A stretch of 64,000 bases of DNA, taken from positions 1 to 64,000 of the forward strand of contig JAHHIC010000059.1 in the NCBI GenBank assembly GCA_019359035.1, read 5' to 3'. This document shows, in pieces, positions 42,585-51,621 of the stretch. Numbering within the stretch: position 1 is the stretch's first letter; each line of letters begins with the position of its first letter. The DNA is from Scytonematopsis contorta HA4267-MV1. GTDB taxonomy: Bacteria; Cyanobacteriota; Cyanobacteriia; Cyanobacteriales; Nostocaceae. Under the pieces are notes generated by a model. It was not told the DNA's origin and did not search any database. It saw nothing but the letters and a program-made list of their open reading frames with translations. A program made the position numbers and the translations under genes.

Positions 42585-44120
42585 CTAATTAGTTACCTGT
42601 GGTTTTGGAGAAGTTGGAGAAGTTGGAGAAGTTGGAGAAGTCGGAGAAGCAGGTATAGTTATATCAATTGGCGTTACTTTTGTTGCCAGTTGCGTCAGTG
42701 GTGGATTAATAGCTTTTTGGTTACCCACCACCAAAGTTACTAAGTTTTCAGGCTTCAGGTATTGTTTCGCTACCCGTTGCACATCTGCGGCACTAGTAAC
42801 TTCCACTTCTTTGCGATAGCGGAATAAGAAATCTGCGGGATAGCCGAAATATTCATAACGCATCAACCGTGAAAGAGTTTGACTTGGGTCTTCAAAATTG
42901 AAAACAAACGAGTTAATAGTAGACTCCTTCGCGAAAGCCAATTCCTTTGCCGAAACAGGTTGAGACTGCATACGTTTGATTTCTTCCTTTACAGCCCGAA
43001 CAAACTGCACTGTTGCATCAGAACGAGTTTGTCCTCCAGCAACAAAAATCCCCGGATAATCATGACGAGGACTCCAAACACCATAAACCGAATAAGCTAA
43101 ACCTTGACGCGAACGTACTTCATTAAACAAACGTCCACCAAATCCATTTAAGACGTTATTCAAAACATCTAACTCCGGATAATCAGGACTATTAAACATC
43201 CCACCCAAATGCCCAATCATAATACTACTTTGGGTAAGTTGGGGTTGATTGACAAAAAACACACCACCTGCATTCGCTTGGTTGACTTGGGGTAACTGAG
43301 GTCTAAGTGGTTTAGGACTTGGTTTCCAATCAGCAAACCTCGCTTCAATAAGCGCTTTCATTTTTTTTGGTTCAAAATCCCCCACAATTCCCAGAATTAT
43401 ATTGTTAGGGTAAAAATACTGCTGATAAAACCTCACCAAATCCTCGCGAGAAATTTTATCTAACGTCCCATACTCCTCAATTCGCGCATAGGGACTTTGC
43501 TGACCATAAATTAACTTACGAAACTCCCTACCAGTAATACTATCTGGACTATCATTGCGACGAGAAATATTGCCCCTTTGCTGAGTTTTAGACAACTCCA
43601 GTTTATCAGCAGCAAACACAGGCTGACGCAAAACCTCAGTAAACAACTCAAAAACCGTATCCACATCTTCAGTTAGCGAAGCAAAACTAGCACTACCAGA
43701 AGCTTCACCAATGCCTGCTTCCACCGAAGCCGCTCTTTGTTCCAAAATTTCATTTAACTGGTCAGGAGTATACTTTTTAGTTCCCCCAGTCCGCATCACC
43801 TCACCAGTTATTTCAGCCAAACCAACCTTATCACCAGGTTCAAACCGACTACCAGTTCTAACCAATGCAGTACCACCTACCAATGGTAACTCATGGTCTT
43901 CCATCAAATAAACCACCATACCATTCTTCATAGTATAGCGTTCATACTTAGGCAACTTCATATTCGGCAAAGGTGCAAATTTTAACTCAGTATAATGCCG
44001 AGCCTGCGCCATTGCCACATTAGAAAAATTAAAAGTCAAAAGCAAAAAGGTAAAAGTAAACACCAGCAAAAAAACAAACCTTCTCACCTTTACCTTCCTT
44101 ATATTGGTACTAAACTTCAT
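42585..44120 (-). CDS. M16 family metallopeptidase-like protein, catalytically degenerate
   Basis: Exported protein of 511 residues with an N-terminal signal sequence (hydrophobic core about 15-32, AMAQA cleavage). It has two M16 folds; the first begins YTMKNGMVVYLMED. Where active M16 enzymes have HxxEH this one has GLAEITGEVM, so the zinc site is missing. It pairs with the active M16 protein encoded just upstream, in the manner of heterodimeric M16 peptidases. The C-terminus is a Thr-Ser-Pro repeat (SPTSPTSPTSP) encoded by a triplet-based DNA repeat. The two genes are 36 bases apart and form an operon. Confidence 0.87.
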   Translation of the reverse strand: MKFSTNIRKVKVRRFVFLLVFTFTFLLLTFNFSNVAMAQARHYTELKFAPLPNMKLPKYERYTMKNGMVVYLMEDHELPLVGGTALVRTGSRFEPGDKVGLAEITGEVMRTGGTKKYTPDQLNEILEQRAASVEAGIGEASGSASFASLTEDVDTVFELFTEVLRQPVFAADKLELSKTQQRGNISRRNDSPDSITGREFRKLIYGQQSPYARIEEYGTLDKISREDLVRFYQQYFYPNNIILGIVGDFEPKKMKALIEARFADWKPSPKPLRPQLPQVNQANAGGVFFVNQPQLTQSSIMIGHLGGMFNSPDYPELDVLNNVLNGFGGRLFNEVRSRQGLAYSVYGVWSPRHDYPGIFVAGGQTRSDATVQFVRAVKEEIKRMQSQPVSAKELAFAKESTINSFVFNFEDPSQTLSRLMRYEYFGYPADFLFRYRKEVEVTSAADVQRVAKQYLKPENLVTLVVGNQKAINPPLTQLATKVTPIDITIPASPTSPTSPTSPTSPKPQVTN

Positions 44121-44156
44121 CTATTTCTTTTCTCCTTGTTTCTTCTTCCTTTATGC

Positions 44157-45848
44157 TCATGCTTTCTTCGATAACAACTTACCAATAGTACGATTTTCAG
44201 GTGTGAAAGTCGCTTTTGCTACACGCTGCACATCAGAAGGTTTAACAGCCGCAATTAATTCCAACTGCTTAAACAAATTGCGCCAAGAACCAGTCTTCAC
44301 CTCATATTCCAGAAGCTGCTCAGCCATCCCCGAATTAGAGTCCAAAGAGCGTAACAAACCAGCCCTAGCTTGATTTTTCACCCGCTCCAGTTCCCTAGCA
44401 GACACAAGTTCAGTACTTAACCTGTCAATTTCTTTACGCAAAGCAGCCGCAACATCATCTACCGAACGTCCCGGAGATGTTAAAGCGTAAAACAACATTA
44501 AATTAGGATACTTATCCCCAGGAAAACCACTAAAACCTTGTGCTGCAAGCGCTACTCTTTGTTTTTCTACCAAAGACCGATACAAACGCGACGTGCGTCC
44601 ACTGCTTAATAAACTTGCAATAATGTCATATACCGCATTATCCGGATGAGTCAGCGCTGGACGGTGATAACCTTCTAAATACCAAGGTTGCGAAGGTAAC
44701 TCCAATGTCATCGAGCGCGTTTGCTTTTGCGGTGGTTCTACAGGTATTTGCGTTTTAGTTTTCGGTCTATTTTTATATCGACCAAAATAAATTTGTGCTA
44801 ATCGTTTCACCTCCGCTGGATTAACATCACCTACAACCGCAATAGTCAAATTGCTTGGTGCATAATGTATGTCAAAAAAATCGCGCACATCTTTCGGGGT
44901 CAAATTGCGGATATCTTGGTCATAACCTATCACCGGACGTTTGTAAGGATGAGTCGTAAAAGCGGTATCGATAAACTTCTCAATCATCATACCGATAGGG
45001 GAATTATCCACCCGCAAACGCCGTTCTTCCAAAATTACACTTTTCTCTTGGTAAAATTCTCGAAAAACAGGCTCTAAAAATCGCTCTGACTCCAGCGACA
45101 TCCAGAGTTCTAATTTATTGCTGGGAAAACTATAAAAATAGCGAGTTGCTTCAGCTGAAGTATTAGCATTTAAACCAACACCTCCCGCTTGTTCTACAAT
45201 TCGTCCCAGTTCATTTTGTCTTCCTAATTTGCTTGCTTCAGCTTCTACTTTTCTAAATTCAGCTTCTAGCCTAGCAACCTCATCTTTTTTTCCTGCTGCT
45301 TTAGCACTTCTAATTTGAGTATCCAATACTTCCAAACGGTCTAACAGTGGTTTTTCTTGAGTGTAATCTGTAGTACCAATTCTAGTTGTACCTTTGAATG
45401 CTAAATGTTCCAAAAAGTGCGATATACCTGTTTTTCCATCAGGCTCATCCACACCACCAACATCAGCATAAGTTAGAAAAGAAACAACGGGTGCTTGGCG
45501 TCTTTCTAAGACAATAAACTTCATACCATTGTCAAGACGAAACTCCGTTAAATTCTTAATTACTTGGTCTAAATAAGGTTGAATATTTGTTTCAACCTTT
45601 GGTGGCAAAGGCTTGGGAACTGTGGGCATTCTTTGGGCATAGGCTACGCTTGGCAATATTCCTGACCAAAAAATAACGCCCACAAGAAAGGTTAGAAATA
45701 CTTTACGAATGAAATTAGAAGGAAGAAGTCTGAGTATTAAAACTCTATTAGAAAAAAGATTAGATGAGCCTTCTTCGTTGTTACTTCTTCCGTTTTCTGT
45801 CGTAATATTTCTTAACCTATTATTGAGCAAACAGTTAACTTGTTTCAT
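44157..45848 (-). CDS. M16 family zinc metallopeptidase, active type
   Basis: Protein of 563 residues with a long N-terminus, a signal-like segment at about 48-72 (ending VAYAQ), and the zinc motif HFLEH at 144-148. Further Glu residues of the active site lie in the SLESERFLEP region downstream, and a second M16 fold follows. Secreted processing peptidases of this kind cleave short peptides, and it could act on exported peptides, though nothing in the position proves it. The reading frame extends to TTG 45854, but ATG 45848 is preferred. Divergent from the TetR gene at 45997, so the intergenic DNA may hold the operator of both. Confidence 0.88.
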   Translation of the reverse strand: MKQVNCLLNNRLRNITTENGRSNNEEGSSNLFSNRVLILRLLPSNFIRKVFLTFLVGVIFWSGILPSVAYAQRMPTVPKPLPPKVETNIQPYLDQVIKNLTEFRLDNGMKFIVLERRQAPVVSFLTYADVGGVDEPDGKTGISHFLEHLAFKGTTRIGTTDYTQEKPLLDRLEVLDTQIRSAKAAGKKDEVARLEAEFRKVEAEASKLGRQNELGRIVEQAGGVGLNANTSAEATRYFYSFPSNKLELWMSLESERFLEPVFREFYQEKSVILEERRLRVDNSPIGMMIEKFIDTAFTTHPYKRPVIGYDQDIRNLTPKDVRDFFDIHYAPSNLTIAVVGDVNPAEVKRLAQIYFGRYKNRPKTKTQIPVEPPQKQTRSMTLELPSQPWYLEGYHRPALTHPDNAVYDIIASLLSSGRTSRLYRSLVEKQRVALAAQGFSGFPGDKYPNLMLFYALTSPGRSVDDVAAALRKEIDRLSTELVSARELERVKNQARAGLLRSLDSNSGMAEQLLEYEVKTGSWRNLFKQLELIAAVKPSDVQRVAKATFTPENRTIGKLLSKKA

Positions 45849-45996
45849 AAGCAAAATTTACAGTAGAATCCCAATTACATCTAAACAAAGTTTCAGCATC
45901 GAAAGTTAATCTTGTATTAAGCTTTGGATGCTTAGGGTTTTTGCAGTAGACAATAATGCTACAGGTAGTGTTCCAGACATAACACCATAACAAAAT

Positions 45997-46611
45997 ATGC
46001 GAGTTTTTAATTCTCCTCCTTCTTCAGAAACACAAACACGCAACCGTATTTTACAAGCGGCACAGCGTTTATTTGCAAGTCAAGGTTTTGATGGCACTAC
46101 TACCCGCGACCTAGCACAGGCTGCTGGTGTAGCCGAAGGAACTCTCTTTCGCCATTTTCCTAACAAAAAGGCCATTTTAGTCGAAGTTGCCACTGCTGGG
46201 TGGGTGGATATACTCACTGATTTGTTAACAGAACTTAGTGAAATGGGTAGCTACAAAGCTGTTGCCCAAGTTATGCGCCGTCGGATGTTTAATTTCAAAA
46301 AAAACAGCGAACTTATGCGTGTCTGTTTTATGGAGGCTCAATTTCACCCAGATTTACGTGACCGCATTCAAAAAGAAGTGATAGATAAAATGACGGATGT
46401 CGCAGAAGCCTTTTTCCAAAGTGCTATGGATAAGGGTATATACCGCAAAACTGATGCTAAATTGGTAGCAAAAGTGTTTTTGGGAATGTTTGCCGTTGCT
46501 GGTTTTTCTCATGAGACTATTATGGAGCCTGATGCTTCTCCACTAGAAATGCAACAAATGGCGGAAGGGTTGGCTGATATTTTCCTTAATGGTGTGCTCG
46601 CTAAGGAGTAA
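45997..46611 (+). CDS. TetR/AcrR-family transcriptional regulator
   Basis: Protein of 204 residues. The N-terminal helix-turn-helix is clear: NRILQAAQRLFASQGFDGTT followed by TRDLAQAAGVAEGTLFRHFPNKK. The C-terminal domain is helical and would bind a ligand. Divergent from the M16 operon 148 bases away, it may control that operon and itself, as is common for TetR genes. No ligand or operator can be named from sequence; I saw no obvious palindrome in the gap. Confidence 0.92.
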   Translation: MRVFNSPPSSETQTRNRILQAAQRLFASQGFDGTTTRDLAQAAGVAEGTLFRHFPNKKAILVEVATAGWVDILTDLLTELSEMGSYKAVAQVMRRRMFNFKKNSELMRVCFMEAQFHPDLRDRIQKEVIDKMTDVAEAFFQSAMDKGIYRKTDAKLVAKVFLGMFAVAGFSHETIMEPDASPLEMQQMAEGLADIFLNGVLAKE

Positions 46612-46706
46612 AGGCATCTGGGAAATGCTTAATCTCCTTGTAATTCTATATGGGACGGTACAAAAGGCAAGGGCGGGCAAGGATGCCCACCCCACAAGTA
46701 AGTAAT

Positions 46707-47030
46707 ATGTTGACAGATACTGAACTATTAGCTTTACTACCATTAAAACAGAAAGAATTACTTAGCTTATGTATCGGTCGCCGCTTGGTAGAAATTGACC
46801 GTTTTTTTGGGATTGACCTCCCATCTTTCCTTGAAGATGGACATTTTACCGAAGCTGAGTTTTTCTCTTATAACTCAGGTGCATTGCAGTTGCATTTTGA
46901 AGATAATCTTACTTATGGACTCGATGTTTACGGAGAAGAGCTATCGATTGTAGTCTTGCCAATGACTCTCGAAAGCGACGGTTTTACAAAACAATACCAA
47001 CTTTCAAAGCTTTCCCCAGTTCCACCCTAA
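46707..47030 (+). CDS. Small conserved protein of unknown function
   Basis: Protein of 107 residues starting MLTDTELLALLPLKQKELLSL and containing a Phe/Asp/Gly-rich strand region (FEDNLTYGLDVYGEELSIVV). It has no signal peptide or known motif that I recognise. The frame runs upstream to 46650, but that part overlaps the dispersed repeat GGGCGGGCAAGGATGCCCACC, so ATG 46707 is the better start. It follows the TetR gene after about 95 bases. Confidence 0.55.
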   Translation: MLTDTELLALLPLKQKELLSLCIGRRLVEIDRFFGIDLPSFLEDGHFTEAEFFSYNSGALQLHFEDNLTYGLDVYGEELSIVVLPMTLESDGFTKQYQLSKLSPVPP

Positions 47031-47034
47031 AGGA

Positions 47035-47172
47035 GTGAAGCAAATATTAAATATTTTACCGAATGCTATTCCCTACCCAGTATCAAAAATGATTCGTTCA
47101 AATAATGCTTTTAAGTACCTTAGAGTTCAAATTGACGAACTTGGGGTTGACTTCGATTGGTCTGCTGAGTAA
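47035..47172 (+). CDS. Possible small gene, 45 residues
   Basis: Frame from GTG 47035, immediately after the preceding stop. The C-terminal half is the convincing part: FKYLRVQIDELGVDFDWSAE. A start at ATG 47089 is also possible. No function recognised. The stop codon is directly followed by a 19-base copy of a piece of the tetR gene. It may be a fragment. Confidence 0.3.
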   Translation: MKQILNILPNAIPYPVSKMIRSNNAFKYLRVQIDELGVDFDWSAE

Positions 47173-47595
47173 GTGGATATACTCACTGATTAGATGTTCA
47201 TTGACTGTATTTATAAATATATATCTCAAGGTAGATGTTTAATTGATTTAAAAGCTAAACAAAATTTTATCACCTAGGAATAATGACTATTTTATAAATT
47301 AAAAATAAAAGAGTAATAATCGCTGCGAAAAATATTGACGTTTTGCCTAATTGCATACTAAAACTGTGAAAGTCCTCGACGCAGCGAATAAATCCCCTTT
47401 CGGTGGACTCTATTTTCGATATTGACAAAATACTGAGTAGTTAACAATGAACTGTTTGTACCAGGATGCAGAAAATAGAAGGATGACTAATTGGTAATGA
47501 AGCGATGGCTAATAGCTAGTAAAAGATAGCTCATGGCTAATTGCCAATTGGAATTTTTAAGCTGGTTTAGTATTGAATCGTGATACACGGTCATA
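47173..47595. other. Intergenic region
   Basis: No gene seen. It begins with the 19-base sequence GTGGATATACTCACTGATT that also occurs inside the tetR gene (46204-46222). Near 47470-47560 short words such as ATGGCTAATAG and TAATTGCCAATTGG are repeat-like. Confidence 0.45.
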
Positions 47596-48216
47596 ATGAT
47601 GAGAAATATGTCCGGTGATAACCAAATTTTTGAGAATGAAGAAATAGCTGATGGTAAGTTTTTGACTTCTCATCAACGGCAGCTTTTGTTGAAAAACTTG
47701 CAGACAAAATTGCCACCAGAATACCGTCGGAGATTGAAAATTATGTTGCTGACGGATATGGGTAAGTCTCAAAGTCAAATTTGTGAGATATTAGGTTGTT
47801 CAAGAGAAATGGCGCGATACTGGAGCACTTTTGTTAAGGCTGGGATGACGGATAAATGGCAGGAAATAGCAGTCGGTAGACCAAGGACTATAAATGAGCA
47901 ATATATCGAAAGATTAAAAGAATTGGTCGCTCATAGTCCTCGCAAATTTGGCTATGCATTTACAAATTGGACGGCTGAATGGTTAAGTAAACATTTAGCA
48001 ACAGAATTTGATATTAAAATTAGCCAGCGTCATATCAATCGGTTACTAAAAAAAATGGGACTTTCCACAAAATCAAAATGCTTGGATGCGTCCAAGGTAA
48101 AAATAGCTGGACAAAGTGAAGATATTAGTATTATAATTTCTGACCTAAAAACCAGCGTTGAGCCTACTTTTACTTGGGTATTCAATTTTTGCCAAAAGTC
48201 AATTTTAGAAGAATAA
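47596..48216 (+). CDS. Transposase-type helix-turn-helix protein upstream of module 5
   Basis: Protein of 206 residues. Residues about 45-100 hold a helix-turn-helix (GKSQSQICEILGCSREMARYW) and residues 95-160 a second, winged-helix-like segment (GRPRTINEQYIERLKELV, RHINRLLKKMGL). This is the arrangement of the DNA-binding half of IS630/Tc-type transposases, and the DDE catalytic half is missing. It ends with IIISDLKTSVEPTFTW, where IIISDL recalls the GG-peptide leaders but no GG follows. It may be a domesticated regulator of the exporter that begins 173 bases later. This is inference from position. Confidence 0.7.
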   Translation: MMRNMSGDNQIFENEEIADGKFLTSHQRQLLLKNLQTKLPPEYRRRLKIMLLTDMGKSQSQICEILGCSREMARYWSTFVKAGMTDKWQEIAVGRPRTINEQYIERLKELVAHSPRKFGYAFTNWTAEWLSKHLATEFDIKISQRHINRLLKKMGLSTKSKCLDASKVKIAGQSEDISIIISDLKTSVEPTFTWVFNFCQKSILEE

Positions 48217-48389
48217 AACTATTTTTAGGTTGGGTTATTTCCGTAAGCGCTACACTCCACTTCGTGAACACGTAGTGTGTGTGTCCTATATGGGCATAGC
48301 GGACGCTGCGCGAACGGCCTTATTTTTGCAAAAATTATATTTAATTTCCTGCAAATCCATAAATAATTCTCGCATTTGGAGGTAAGTGA

Positions 48390-51300
48390 ATGGCATCAGA
48401 TTTCCCAGAATTAGCAGAAAAACTCACCGCTATTTTGGGTGAGCAAATTTCCCAAAAAGAGCTAGCGCACTACTCAGCAATAGTGGAAATTATTGAACCA
48501 CCGAATGCTAAACTATTTTGGGAATCTGACGATACTAAAGCAGGAATTTATCTTATTCTTGTTGGTAAAGTTAGACTGTTGGATAGTTCTGGTAATTTAA
48601 TTTCGACTCTTACCAGTGAGTCATCCTTTGGTGAAATAACTCTATTCCCAACAGAAAATTTTTGCTCTTACGTTGCTAGAGCTTCTCATAATTTGAAACT
48701 GGCGTATCTTAACCAAGAAGCTTTACAGATTTTGATGGACAAATATCCAACAATTGGAGAATGTCTATACAAACGTGCAGAGCTTTGGGATTTACTTATT
48801 TGGTGCCAAAAGCAATATCCCAATTCTTCTAGTCCGGGAATACTGCAAGCTTTATCTCTGTTTGAGCGATATTCGTTAAATACATCCGAGGATTTTCATA
48901 TATCTTCAGAGGCTACTAAGCTGTGGTTACTACACCAAGGAGAACTGCGGAATTCATCGGGTATCTGTTTGAGTTCTAAAGAAATCTATTCTCAGACAAA
49001 AAGCGATGTTTGGAAAGCAACACAACCAACTATTGTTTATAAACTACAAAATACCCATTGGCAAACAGCGCTGCAATATTGGCCATATTTAAGGGAATTA
49101 ATGAGTGGGGAATTAATTAGTACTGATAAAATCCAAACTAATATTGCTGACGACTTTGCAGGAAAAAGCTTTCCACTCCCTACCCCAGGGAAAGTTATTC
49201 CTTTTCCTTCTTCGATTGCCAAAAAGCAGAAGCGAAGACAACAGGCAATATTTCCGACTCCCCACTTGAAGACTACACAAGGAATTGCACATTTTTGGGG
49301 ACGAGTGACTAAGCGCTATCCCTTTTTTGAGCAACAAAGTGCTTCCGACTGTGGTGCTGCTTGTCTTGTAATGATTGGACGTTATTGGGGTAAGCGTTTC
49401 AGTGTTAACAGATTGCGAGATTTAGCTAATACGAACCGTGCAGGTGCATCACTGCGATGTTTAGCCAGTGCAGCAGAAAGCATTGGTTTTGCTAGTCGTC
49501 CGGTGAAAGCAAGTTTTGATAAATTGGCACAACAACCCTTACCGGCTATTATTCACTGGGAAGGTAAGCATTACATTGTTCTCTATGAAGTTAACAAAAA
49601 ACAGGTAATTGTCGGTGACCCTGCTGTTGGTCAGCGCACTTTTACTCATTCTGAATTCAAAGCTGGATGGACAGGGTATGCTTTGTTACTGGAACCTACT
49701 AGCAATCTCAGAGAAAGTGAAGAAGCTAGTACGCCATTTTGGCAACTGTGGGAATTAATCAAACCTCATTGGCAAGTGCTGGTAGAGGTGTTAATTACTT
49801 CAGTGTTTATTCAGGTCTTTGGACTGGTAACACCACTATTTACACAGTTACTCTTAGACCGGGTGATTGTTCAAGGTAGCACCCTCACCTTGACCGCTGT
49901 GGGTTTCGGTCTGTTGATTTTTGGCTTGTTCCGCGTGGGGATGAACACCTTAAGACAGTACTTGCTTGACCATACTGCAAACCGTGTGGGAGTAGCGCTA
50001 ATGGTGGGTTTTATTAAACATACCTTTCGTTTGCCTCTGACATTTTTTGAATCTCGTTATGTCGGAGATATTGTTTCTCGCGTACAAGAAAATCAAAAAA
50101 TTCAGCGTTTTCTGACTGGGGAAGCACTGTCAATTATTTTGGATTTACTGACAGTATTTATCTATGTTGGTTTGATGTTTTGGTATAGCTGGCAAATGGC
50201 GTTACTATGCTTAGCTGTTGTACCGCTATTTGTGATTTTGGCGCTGCTTGCTACACCCTTTTTCCGTCGCATCAACCGTGAGGTTTTTAGAGCTCATGCA
50301 AAAGAAAGTAGTTATTTAATTCAAGCTTTGACAGGTATTCGCTCAATTCGCTCAATGGCTATTGAACAAACGGTACGTTGGCGTTGGGAAGAACAACTGA
50401 ATCATTTGATTAAAAAAATGTTTGGCGGTATGGTGGTTGGGAACCAACTACAATTTTTTAGTTCTATAATAGAATCTTTGGCAACTACAGGGTTACTTTG
50501 GTTTGGTGCTTATTTAGTGATTCAAAATCGACTTACTATTGGACAATTAGTTGCTTTTAATATGTTGTTGGGCAATATTATTCGTCCTTTTCAACGTCTA
50601 ACAGTACTGTGGAATCAAATACAAGAAGTGATTATTTCCACTGAACGCATTAATGATGTTTTAGAAGCAGAACCGGAAGAGGATTTATATAGTCAACCGC
50701 GTCAATCTTTACCCAGTTTGCGCGGTCATGTTCGCTTTGATAATCTCACTTTTCGCTATCACCCAGATAGTGATATTAATGTTCTGGAAAATCTCACTTT
50801 TGAAATCAAACCCGAACAGACAGTCGCGCTTGTAGGACGTAGCGGTTCTGGTAAAACCACTCTTTCTAAGCTAATTTTGGGTTTATACACTCCAACTGAC
50901 GGCAAATTGTTGATTGATGGTCATGACATCACTGGAATTTCTTTGCGTTCCCTGCGTCAGCAAGTTGGTGTCGTAGACCAAGATACCTTTTTGTTTGGTG
51001 GTACAATTCAGGAAAATCTCAGCATTGCTCATCCAGAAGCCACTTTACAAGAGATTATGGAAGCTGCACGGTTAGCTGGTGCTGAGGAATTTATTCACCA
51101 GTTACCAATGGGTTACGAGACTCAAATAGGTGAAGGTGGAGGAATGTTATCTGGTGGTCAACGTCAGCGTCTTGCTATTGCTCGTGCTTTGTTAGGAAAT
51201 CCCCGGTTATTGATTTTTGATGAAGCGACTAGTCATTTGGATGCAGAATCGGAACGTATTATTCAACATAATCTGAAAACAATTCTTAAAGGACGAACCA

Positions 51301-51461
51301 GTTTAATAATTGCCCATCGTCTCTCAACTGTTCGCAATGCTGATTTAATTCTGGTTTTAGACCGTGGTGTGTTGCTTGAAAGCGGTAACCATGAAGAATT
51401 AATTGCCAAAAAAGGTCATTATTATTACCTAAATCAACAACAATTAGCGCAGGCTGTTTAA
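48390..51461 (+). CDS. Peptidase-containing ABC exporter (module 5)
   Basis: HetC-like exporter of 1023 residues. It has a cyclic-nucleotide-binding-like domain (about 20-150), a linker with VIPFPSS, a C39 peptidase with Cys321 (DCGAAC), His394 and Asp410, a membrane domain, and an ATPase with GRSGSGKTT, LSGGQRQR and DEATSHLDAE. It is most like the module 3 exporter (VIVQGSTLTLTAVGFG). Strong ribosome site GGAGG before ATG 48390. It is the only module with a separate DNA-binding protein encoded directly upstream, and its likely substrates are the hydrophobic peptides at 54.3-54.9 kb. Confidence 0.95.
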   Translation: MASDFPELAEKLTAILGEQISQKELAHYSAIVEIIEPPNAKLFWESDDTKAGIYLILVGKVRLLDSSGNLISTLTSESSFGEITLFPTENFCSYVARASHNLKLAYLNQEALQILMDKYPTIGECLYKRAELWDLLIWCQKQYPNSSSPGILQALSLFERYSLNTSEDFHISSEATKLWLLHQGELRNSSGICLSSKEIYSQTKSDVWKATQPTIVYKLQNTHWQTALQYWPYLRELMSGELISTDKIQTNIADDFAGKSFPLPTPGKVIPFPSSIAKKQKRRQQAIFPTPHLKTTQGIAHFWGRVTKRYPFFEQQSASDCGAACLVMIGRYWGKRFSVNRLRDLANTNRAGASLRCLASAAESIGFASRPVKASFDKLAQQPLPAIIHWEGKHYIVLYEVNKKQVIVGDPAVGQRTFTHSEFKAGWTGYALLLEPTSNLRESEEASTPFWQLWELIKPHWQVLVEVLITSVFIQVFGLVTPLFTQLLLDRVIVQGSTLTLTAVGFGLLIFGLFRVGMNTLRQYLLDHTANRVGVALMVGFIKHTFRLPLTFFESRYVGDIVSRVQENQKIQRFLTGEALSIILDLLTVFIYVGLMFWYSWQMALLCLAVVPLFVILALLATPFFRRINREVFRAHAKESSYLIQALTGIRSIRSMAIEQTVRWRWEEQLNHLIKKMFGGMVVGNQLQFFSSIIESLATTGLLWFGAYLVIQNRLTIGQLVAFNMLLGNIIRPFQRLTVLWNQIQEVIISTERINDVLEAEPEEDLYSQPRQSLPSLRGHVRFDNLTFRYHPDSDINVLENLTFEIKPEQTVALVGRSGSGKTTLSKLILGLYTPTDGKLLIDGHDITGISLRSLRQQVGVVDQDTFLFGGTIQENLSIAHPEATLQEIMEAARLAGAEEFIHQLPMGYETQIGEGGGMLSGGQRQRLAIARALLGNPRLLIFDEATSHLDAESERIIQHNLKTILKGRTSLIIAHRLSTVRNADLILVLDRGVLLESGNHEELIAKKGHYYYLNQQQLAQAV

Positions 51462-51481
51462 TTATCCAATCACTCCAATCA

Positions 51482-51546
51482 CTCTTGTGGGGTGGGCATC
51501 CCTGCCCGCCTTGGTTGATATGGACGGGCTGGAAGCCCATCCCACT
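51482..51546. repeat. Dispersed palindromic repeat
   Basis: GGGGTGGGCATCCCTGCCCGCC and GGGCTGGAAGCCCATCCCA. The first word is the reverse-complement type of the GGGCGGGCAAGGATGCCCACC seen at 46668-46692 and of GGGCGGGCAGGGACCCCAC at 25825. A short cyanobacterial-type dispersed element. Confidence 0.6.
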
Positions 51547-51621
51547 CTCATTGGAGCATTTATTTCTTGGACTACTCCTATGGTTTCTACAGAGGGATTT
51601 GTATTTACTTGGTGATAAATT

